The notes beneath the pieces were generated by a model. The model ran no database searches and had not been told where the DNA came from. It worked only from the letters and a program-made list of their open reading frames with translations. The translations under genes and the position numbers were made by a program. This document shows, piece after piece, positions 58,245 to 64,000 of a stretch of 64,000 nt of DNA (position 1 is its first letter; each line of letters opens with the position of its first letter). The DNA lies in contig CAWUEX030000003.1 in assembly GCA_963921305.4 (NCBI GenBank), forward strand, positions 310,001 to 374,000, read 5' to 3'. The stretch is from CAWUEX02 sp963921305 (GTDB taxonomy: Bacteria; Pseudomonadota; Alphaproteobacteria; Rhodospirillales; Rhodospirillaceae).

Positions 58245-61201
58245 TCCGCGGCCTCCATCCGGCGCCAGGTATCGACCCCGGTCCATTTTTCCATCTGCAC
58301 CAAAGTCGTATTGGGCTTAATGCTGTGGGTGGCTTCCGTCATGTTTTCACTGGGATTGAGCATGTTCATGCAGCCGCCGAGGTCCGTTGAGTTTCCGGGC
58401 TCACCGACCGGCCGGTATTCGGCAGACGCCGTGGGTGCGCTGATCACGCCGGGACGGACCCGATCCGTCGGATAGGCAGCGCATACGACTGATCCGCGAT
58501 GATTCCAGACCCGGATCAAATCATCCCGCTCAATCCCGCGCGCCTTGGCATCTTCCTGGCTGACAATGGCAACAAGATATTCATGACCATCGACGCGGAC
58601 GCGGTGATCCTTGATATCGCGGATCGTACAGCCCCGTTCATCCCCCATGATGTGGAAGGGATAGCGTGTATGGGGCGTCAACAGTTGCAGCGGGAAATCC
58701 TTAAACTGCTCATCGCGCTCCGGGCTTTCGTAGGTCGGCATATATTTGTTGAGCGGCGGCCGGCCTGAGTCGTCGATATTATTCAACGTGCTGGCGACAA
58801 ACTCGAACTTACCCGACGGCGTTTGCAGCCCCTCGCCCCAGTCGCCGACGTAGTCCGCCGGCAATGGGTAGGGTTCCGGCGTGTCCTTCTTGCGCCCTTC
58901 ATAGAACCAGCGGTTGCCCACCGGTGCCCGCGCACCCTCTGTCACGGGTGGAACGACGTAGTAGCCTTTGCGCAGGAACTCTTTCCAGGAGATGTGCTTA
59001 GCCATGTCCGAGGAATCAAATGCGCGCTTACACCAATCGAGTTCGGTGTTGCCGCCCTCGGAGTAGATCGCGCCCAGATCTAGGCGCTTGGCGATTTCAA
59101 AGAAAATATCGTGGTCGGACTTGGACTCACCCAGTGGCTCGATACACTTGTGTTGCAAAGAGATGACCCGGTGATTGTTCATGGAATACATGTGGTGCAC
59201 GTATCCCGCACCGACGTTGTACCACTCGCCGATATCCCAGTGCTCGAACACGGTACACGCCGGCAGAATGACATCGGCGTATTTGGTCTCACCCTCCCAC
59301 CAAATCGACTGATTGACGACAAACGGCAAGTTTTCCGACTGGTACATCTCGACGTACCGGTTCGAATCCACCTGCGTTCCCATAGAGGAACTACCGTATT
59401 TGTACATCATGTAGATCTTGGCGTGGCCCGGTGCGGGGTAGCCGACCTTCATGAACTGGCCTTGCACGGTCGAGACGTCGGTTAGGTAGCCGACGGCTTG
59501 ACCCTTCAATATCGCTTCCGGAATGAACTTGCGCGGAATGGCCTGGCGCACGTTGCTCATGGTGACGATGTGCGGCATGCGCTGATAGTTGTTCGCGGCG
59601 TTTGCGCTTTGCGTCAACTCGCCTGACATACCGCCTTCGGCGTACCCTGGGAAATAGAACGAGAAATCGAGCGGAGCGCCGAACTGCAGGTTGCCGAAGT
59701 TCACGCCCGGACGGCCATAGCCTTGCATCGCCCCGAGGATGGTCATCATCCGCGCCCACTGCGCGCCCATTGGGCCACGCCCAGCGCCCCCCAAACCGCA
59801 GCCCCAACTGCCGGCGCCAAGATAGGTTTTCTTCTTGCCCCACTCGCGCGCTAAGGCCCGCACGTCGCGGGCCGGGATGCCCGTCTCTTTCTCCTGCCAC
59901 TCCGGCGACTTTGGTTCGTTGTCCGTGCGGCCGAGGATGTAATCCTTCCATTCGTCGAACCCGACCGTGCGATTCTCGACGAAGTCTTTGTCGTAGAGAT
60001 CCTCGGTGATCCAGACATGGCATAACGCCTGCGCCAGTGCTGCGTCTGTGCCGGGCTTCGGCGCGAACCACTTGCCGCCCAGGTGCGCCGCGGTGTGATT
60101 GAGGAACGGATCGATGTGCACCATCTTGATGCCCAGTTCCTTCGCCCACTGACGGCGGATGGTACCTTCGTAGCCGTAGGTCTTGTCGGGATCGCTGGAC
60201 CAGAACACCATCATCTCGGCCTCTTGCAGGCAGTCCTCGACGGTGCCATAGAACTCCGGCGTGCCGAGGCGCATGCTGTTGCCCCAATGGTGCATTGCCC
60301 CCCAGAACCAGCCCTCCCAACTATCGGGGCTGCCCATCATCTTGGTGCAGCCCAGTAGGTTGGTCAGGCGACCGAAAGCGCTGAGGTAGTGACCGAAGTT
60401 ACCCCATTGGTGGTGCGACCCGGTGTTGGCGAAGATGGCGCCTCGGCCCCGTGCCTTGGCGCGCTTCATTTCCTTGACGACGATGTCGAGCGCTTCGTCC
60501 CAACTGATCGGGACGAATTCCGACTTACCCCGGTTCTGGATGTTGCGTTCCCCTTCCGGATCGAAATCGACCCGCTTCATGGGCTGGAGAATGCGGTCCT
60601 CGGAATAGACCATCGATTTGAGGCAGAGCCCGTGCGCGGCAAGAGACGTCTTGCGCGGCGGCGTGAACGTTTTGCCGCGCGCGGTGATCGACCACGAGGG
60701 AGGATCTTTTTCATCGAAATCGATCGGTGTGATGCGAACAATCTTGCCGTCTTTCACGTAAACAAAAATCGGGCCGCCGTTGGTACCGTTGGTGTACCGG
60801 GTCACACCGTTGCCCATGTCGGTCCCGGACGTCCATCCGACGGTCGTCATGTAAGTCAACGCTGCGGCAAACCAGCAGACCAAATCGTCGGGCCCGTCCA
60901 TGCCCACCTTAAAGTTCTTGGCGGCGTCGATGCGAGTGAGCTGGTCGAATGGAGGCGTCAAGAAGTCGGCCGCAATTTCCTTATTGTGAAACCAAAGCGT
61001 CAGGTCAGGGCTGGCATGAAGACCGCTTCCGGAAAATATTCTGCCGCTTCTAAACTGGATCCAACGGCCAGCCGAGTTATCCTTGAGCTTAAACTGTGCG
61101 GTGACATCCCGTTCTTTGATCCGGGCCGCGAAGTCAGGGTAAATTTTTGCAGTTACGCGCAGGGCCTGGACCAGCCCCCATAGGATAATCGAAAACTTCA
61201 T
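58241..61201 (-). CDS. Molybdopterin-bis(MGD) oxidoreductase, transhydroxylase-like alpha subunit with SCP2-like N-terminus
   Basis: 986 residues. About 1-120 resemble an SCP2 sterol-carrier domain (RIKERDVTAQFKLKDN, PDLTLWFHNKEI, DAAKNFKVGMDGPDDLVCWFAA). From about 125 the molybdenum domain begins (GVTRYTNGTNGGPIFVYVKDGKIVRITPID), without the N-terminal [4Fe-4S] motif of most DMSO reductases. Candidate active-site residues are H263, D293 and S294 (GSHHQWG and SPDSWEG), spaced as His144, Asp174 and Ser175 of pyrogallol-phloroglucinol transhydroxylase, with Tyr516/520 nearby. Pterin-binding stretches include LGAGSWGCGLGGAGRG and the C-terminal MGDERGCTIRDIKDHRVRV. It probably hydroxylates or transhydroxylates a phenolic or other unsaturated substrate in the cytosol. 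The beta gene follows with a 4-base overlap. Confidence 0.87.
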   Translation of the reverse strand: MKFSIILWGLVQALRVTAKIYPDFAARIKERDVTAQFKLKDNSAGRWIQFRSGRIFSGSGLHASPDLTLWFHNKEIAADFLTPPFDQLTRIDAAKNFKVGMDGPDDLVCWFAAALTYMTTVGWTSGTDMGNGVTRYTNGTNGGPIFVYVKDGKIVRITPIDFDEKDPPSWSITARGKTFTPPRKTSLAAHGLCLKSMVYSEDRILQPMKRVDFDPEGERNIQNRGKSEFVPISWDEALDIVVKEMKRAKARGRGAIFANTGSHHQWGNFGHYLSAFGRLTNLLGCTKMMGSPDSWEGWFWGAMHHWGNSMRLGTPEFYGTVEDCLQEAEMMVFWSSDPDKTYGYEGTIRRQWAKELGIKMVHIDPFLNHTAAHLGGKWFAPKPGTDAALAQALCHVWITEDLYDKDFVENRTVGFDEWKDYILGRTDNEPKSPEWQEKETGIPARDVRALAREWGKKKTYLGAGSWGCGLGGAGRGPMGAQWARMMTILGAMQGYGRPGVNFGNLQFGAPLDFSFYFPGYAEGGMSGELTQSANAANNYQRMPHIVTMSNVRQAIPRKFIPEAILKGQAVGYLTDVSTVQGQFMKVGYPAPGHAKIYMMYKYGSSSMGTQVDSNRYVEMYQSENLPFVVNQSIWWEGETKYADVILPACTVFEHWDIGEWYNVGAGYVHHMYSMNNHRVISLQHKCIEPLGESKSDHDIFFEIAKRLDLGAIYSEGGNTELDWCKRAFDSSDMAKHISWKEFLRKGYYVVPPVTEGARAPVGNRWFYEGRKKDTPEPYPLPADYVGDWGEGLQTPSGKFEFVASTLNNIDDSGRPPLNKYMPTYESPERDEQFKDFPLQLLTPHTRYPFHIMGDERGCTIRDIKDHRVRVDGHEYLVAIVSQEDAKARGIERDDLIRVWNHRGSVVCAAYPTDRVRPGVISAPTASAEYRPVGEPGNSTDLGGCMNMLNPSENMTEATHSIKPNTTLVQMEKWTGVDTWRRMEAAE

Positions 61202-61457
61202 GCATCTCTCCCGGTTAACGCGTCAGCACCCTGAGCATTTTTGCTCTGGGTATGGTCGCATTTACTGCGTTTTTCAGTCCAGCCTTAAACCGCAGCCAGG
61301 CAAATCGCAACACGCCGTGGCTGCCAAAATGACGCAAAATCACAGGGCCTTGCGTGAGGAACATGCCGGATATGCGGTGAGGGCATAAAAACGAGGCGTT
61401 CGTGCGCACCCGCAGGTTTGTTGCGAGGTCCAGCAGGACACTCACCTCCGGACCCCG
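61202..61457. other. Intergenic region upstream of the molybdenum enzyme
   Basis: These 256 bases lie between the VOC gene (ending leftward at 61458) and the alpha subunit start at 61201. I find no convincing coding frame. A short dyad GAGCA-TTTT-TGCTC is visible near 61236. A promoter for the molybdenum enzyme genes is likely here. Confidence 0.45.
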
Positions 61458-62822
61458 TCAGTCGCCGTAGACGGTAAAGCCCTCCGGCTGTCCGGTCATG
61501 GTGTAGGACTGGTAGCGATTGCCGCCGAGATCGTAGTAGACGGCACAACTTTCACGGCCATCACGCAGTGTCGTCCAGGATGTGCAAAGGGCGTTGCCCT
61601 TCAGAGCCCATGACCCAACCGCCTCACCTCGGCCAAATGTGACCCGCGCTGAGCCGTCATCATTCCACTCGGAAATACCGCCTGTCGTGCTGCCGAAAGC
61701 TTGCCACGTGCCGCTCAGGCCACCCTGGAGAAGCTTTTGAAAATCAGCGCGATCCATAGGCTCGGCCCCGGCCTCAAAAAACTCAACCCATTGGTTGCCG
61801 CCGCCTGGATTGCGGACCGCGAGTAACTTGACCTGACCATAGGGCGCGAGATCGACGATCTGACGTTCCGCCGCCAACGGGATGTCTGCTTCCATGATTC
61901 GGTCCGCCAAGGCGTCGACATCGCCGACAGGCAAACGAATGGCCGCGATACCTTTGTTGGGCGGTGCCGCACGATCAGAGAAGTCGTACCCCGTCGCCTG
62001 AAGTTGTGCCCGCACGCCCAACAACTGCTCGCCGTCGAACGGCCGGGCCCCGCCGAGTTCGCTCAAGTCGAGTCCGGTCGAATTGTGAGGTAAGCCGAAG
62101 TCGTTTGGACCAATTGGGCCCTCACTCCCACCGCGCGTGGAAATGTCACGCACCTCGAACCCGACGACATCACGATAGAAAGCTGTCCAGGCCCGGACGT
62201 CCGGTGCCATCTCGTAGCCAACCTCAATATGGGTCGCCCCGTCAAAATCTGGCCAGCCCGTGAGAGGCGGCGAGCGGCGCTCCTGAAACGACAGCATCAA
62301 ATCGTCAGGGCCGATCATAATCATGCTCGAGCCTCTGACATTGCCCGGATAGATGTACTCTTCCGGAAACGCGCGCGCGTACCAGCCCAGGGCGCGCAAT
62401 CCATCGACGGTAGCCTGGAGGTCTTTAACGAGGACGTTGATATTGAGCGTGCCGCCGGTATCCCACCACCGCGCGCCGGGGCGGATGAGCTGCTGATCAA
62501 CATCAGACAACTCAACCAGCCGCACAAATCCGTAGTCAGAGGCATCGTTGCCGAGGAGTACCTCACGCCCTTCTAGCTTGGTCGAGAGTCCCCATGCGTT
62601 TAGGACCGTTCGGTCAATCGGTCCTTCAAGTTTGACTTTCCACTTCAACACGTCTCTGAAGGCTGGCAGCACTTGATCGAGGTCGGAAACGATCACGACA
62701 AATTCCTGAATACGGGACTCGTCACCGACATCAATGGTGATTGCATCTTCTGCGACCGCATGCAGGCCCATACGCCCCAACGAAAGCGTGACGAGAAGTG
62801 CGGCGAAAACTGCTTTTTTCAT
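61458..62822 (-). CDS. Secreted VOC (glyoxalase/extradiol-type) protein with C-terminal lipocalin-like domain
   Basis: 454 residues with a signal peptide (FAALLVTLSLGRMGLHAVAE). Two vicinal-oxygen-chelate modules follow: about 35-185 (RIQEFVVIVSDLDQVLPAFRDVLKW, and TLNINVLVKDLQATVDGLRALGW) and about 205-350 (THIEVGYEMAPDVRAWTAFYRDVVGFEVRD and AAIRLPVGDVDALADRIMEADIP, ending NPGGGNQWVEFFEAG). About 355-454 form a small beta-barrel (LSGTWQAFGSTTGGISEWNDDG, with GSWALKGNALCTSW and CAVYYDLGGNRY), like DUF995-type lipocalin folds. A periplasmic VOC protein is uncommon. It lies 45 bases after the beta-propeller gene and upstream of the molybdenum enzyme. Confidence 0.82.
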   Translation of the reverse strand: MKKAVFAALLVTLSLGRMGLHAVAEDAITIDVGDESRIQEFVVIVSDLDQVLPAFRDVLKWKVKLEGPIDRTVLNAWGLSTKLEGREVLLGNDASDYGFVRLVELSDVDQQLIRPGARWWDTGGTLNINVLVKDLQATVDGLRALGWYARAFPEEYIYPGNVRGSSMIMIGPDDLMLSFQERRSPPLTGWPDFDGATHIEVGYEMAPDVRAWTAFYRDVVGFEVRDISTRGGSEGPIGPNDFGLPHNSTGLDLSELGGARPFDGEQLLGVRAQLQATGYDFSDRAAPPNKGIAAIRLPVGDVDALADRIMEADIPLAAERQIVDLAPYGQVKLLAVRNPGGGNQWVEFFEAGAEPMDRADFQKLLQGGLSGTWQAFGSTTGGISEWNDDGSARVTFGRGEAVGSWALKGNALCTSWTTLRDGRESCAVYYDLGGNRYQSYTMTGQPEGFTVYGD

Positions 62823-62867
62823 TTCCCTCCCCCCGGAGTGTTTTGCTTATTGCCGTCCAGACGTACT

Positions 62868-64000
62868 TCAAGTCTTATCTATGGTGATCTTGACAATGCT
62901 GTTATCGCGGCCACAACTCACAAAAATCGCGCCCGTGCTATCGACAGCGATTCCAATTGTCGTGTTGGTGGGTACGTCGTGATGATCGAGCGACAACGGC
63001 AACCCATGGGCGAGGACCGAGCGCTCACCCGTGTCCAGATCAATCGCCGTCACTGTACCCCGCGCCGCCTCAGCGACGACGATGCGCCCATCGGGCAATC
63101 TGGCCAGGCCGGCTGGATCGACCAGACCGGTTACGATCTCAGTCCGCTTGCCAGTCTTCAAATTGACCCGGCTAATTGTGTCGGAGCCGAACTCGCCGAC
63201 GAGAACTGAGTCATCGTCTTCCAGCAAAAGGGGCACGGGTTCGTTCAGACCTGAGGCCACGTCGCTGAATGTGTCACCACTGAGTCGAAGCAGCTTACCG
63301 CTATCCGCTTCAGCGATGATCGCATCGCCTGTACTCGCGAGCACCACACCGCGTGGCGAGGGGAAGTCACCACGGCTTTGGAACATGATTTCGTTGCTGG
63401 AGCGATCGATCTTGCGGATCGAGCCGTAGTTCCCGTAGGTCGTGACAACGATGTCGTCATTCGCCGCAAGGGCCGACGACGCGCCAGGGCTCCACATTTC
63501 CGGCTCGCGTGTGATCTCAGCCGTCTCGGGGTCCAGGAATCGGTATCCGAACGGGTCCGCGATCAAGATCGCTTCCTCGCCATTCAGCGTCGTCGTCGCC
63601 ATGCCGAGCGGGACGGTGAAGGACCCAGCGGTCACGGTCCAGCTTTCCATCGTCTCCGGATTGAATCCAGTGATTCCGCTGATCGCCAGATCGGCCATGT
63701 AAATGATCCCCTCGTCTGAGATCGTCAGGTTATCCAGCGGCGGCGGAAAGGATGCGTATATGCTGGACGTCCCGGTCTTCATATCCGTCACCCATAGATC
63801 GCCGGTCATGTAGTCGACGTTCCACACATTGCCCGCGGCATCGACCTTGGTTGCCGCGGTTGTGCCGACGTCGTCGGCAATGACTTCAAAGTCTCCGGTA
63901 TCTACATCAATGGCGAAGAGCTCGTTTGTTCCGAAATGCGGCGAATAAAGGCGCCCATCGGGGCCAAACCCAAAGCCGTTCAGGCGGCCCTTATTTTTCG
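62868..64000 (-). CDS. SMP-30/NHL-type beta-propeller protein (N-terminus outside window)
   Basis: The frame is open from the window edge (64000) to the TGA/TAG at 62868, giving 377 residues. In-frame GTG and ATG codons near 63827 are internal, because the upstream sequence continues the same propeller (GRLNGFGFGPDGRLYSPHFGTNELFAIDVDTGD). About six repeats of the type FGPDGRLY...LFAIDVDTG are visible, for example PAGLARLPDGRIVVAEAARGTVTAIDLDTGE and GIAVDSTGAIFVSCGRDNSIVKITID at the end. Such six-bladed propellers include gluconolactonases, strictosidine-synthase-like enzymes and Ca-dependent lactonases, as well as binding proteins. The signal peptide, if any, lies outside. The VOC gene follows 45 bases later in the same direction. 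Confidence 0.85.
   Translation of the reverse strand, partial: KNKGRLNGFGFGPDGRLYSPHFGTNELFAIDVDTGDFEVIADDVGTTAATKVDAAGNVWNVDYMTGDLWVTDMKTGTSSIYASFPPPLDNLTISDEGIIYMADLAISGITGFNPETMESWTVTAGSFTVPLGMATTTLNGEEAILIADPFGYRFLDPETAEITREPEMWSPGASSALAANDDIVVTTYGNYGSIRKIDRSSNEIMFQSRGDFPSPRGVVLASTGDAIIAEADSGKLLRLSGDTFSDVASGLNEPVPLLLEDDDSVLVGEFGSDTISRVNLKTGKRTEIVTGLVDPAGLARLPDGRIVVAEAARGTVTAIDLDTGERSVLAHGLPLSLDHHDVPTNTTIGIAVDSTGAIFVSCGRDNSIVKITIDKT

Noticed and set aside
59391..60320. A 309-codon open frame in another minus-strand frame inside the molybdenum alpha subunit
   Set aside because: It is out of frame with a well-conserved oxidoreductase and is rich in Arg, Gly and Pro as expected from a GC-rich shadow.
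60389..61183. A 264-codon plus-strand frame over the start of the alpha subunit gene
   Set aside because: Antisense shadow with low-complexity composition and no recognisable domain.
1..64000. CRISPR arrays, tRNA or rRNA genes, insertion sequences, phage integrase
   Set aside because: No regularly spaced repeats, cloverleaf-like segments, transposase or integrase motifs were found on either strand.

Overview
The window (64 kb, GC-rich, short intergenic gaps, many GTG/TTG starts and 4-base stop/start overlaps) looks like the chromosome of a free-living Gram-negative proteobacterium, most likely an alphaproteobacterium. Supporting signs are a TonB-dependent receptor, a chaperone-usher locus, MacAB-like export, many Tat and Sec signal peptides, an MHS-type transporter, a membrane LytTR regulator and the transglutaminase/ATP-grasp/alpha-E trio. 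The exact lineage is inference. I saw no rRNA, tRNA, CRISPR array, insertion sequence or phage gene.

Layout. 1-4672: a secreted-enzyme group (flavin amine oxidase, M24 peptidase, beta-lactamase-fold serine hydrolase) with two related NTF2-like secreted proteins. 4689-11513: a three-gene peptide-modification operon (DUF2126 fusion, circularly permuted ATP-grasp/alpha-E, transglutaminase). 11599-18009: an orphan Tat-exported molybdenum hydroxylase, diverging from an MHS transporter followed by an FMN-binding protein, a polyferredoxin membrane protein and ApbE, together a split NosR-like flavinylated electron-transfer unit. 18006-22247: a MacAB-like exporter with one frameshifted permease. 22368-26944: a nitrilase-fold protein without its catalytic cysteine, a family-5 solute-binding protein and an FAD oxidoreductase. 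26990-30804: a small membrane protein, a membrane LytTR regulator and a TonB receptor interrupted by one amber codon. 30904-35831: a secreted unknown, two DUF1838 proteins, an RraA-like protein and an amidase. 35928-42436: a DUF4402 chaperone-usher locus diverging from an orphan OmpR/PhoB-type regulator.

42462-53804: a LysR regulator between two divergent operons. One holds an alpha/beta hydrolase, a cupin, an ornithine-cyclodeaminase-like enzyme and a PEP-mutase-like lyase. The other holds a GMC oxidoreductase, an MFS transporter, a small unknown, a methyltransferase, an FAD oxidase and a phytanoyl-CoA-type dioxygenase. 53809-64000: a lipocalin-like protein, a second family-5 solute-binding protein, a third DUF1838 protein, a second RraA, a two-subunit molybdenum enzyme resembling pyrogallol-phloroglucinol transhydroxylase, a periplasmic VOC protein and a beta-propeller.

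Taken together this reads as an accessory catabolic region with many small uptake, hydrolysis and oxidation modules, rich in flavin, molybdenum and non-haem iron enzymes. The most unusual items are the recurring DUF1838/RraA neighbourhoods, the transhydroxylase-like enzyme with an N-terminal SCP2-like domain, the uncharacterised methyltransferase/oxidase operon, the cysteine-less nitrilase homologue, and several candidate operators readable in the sequence.
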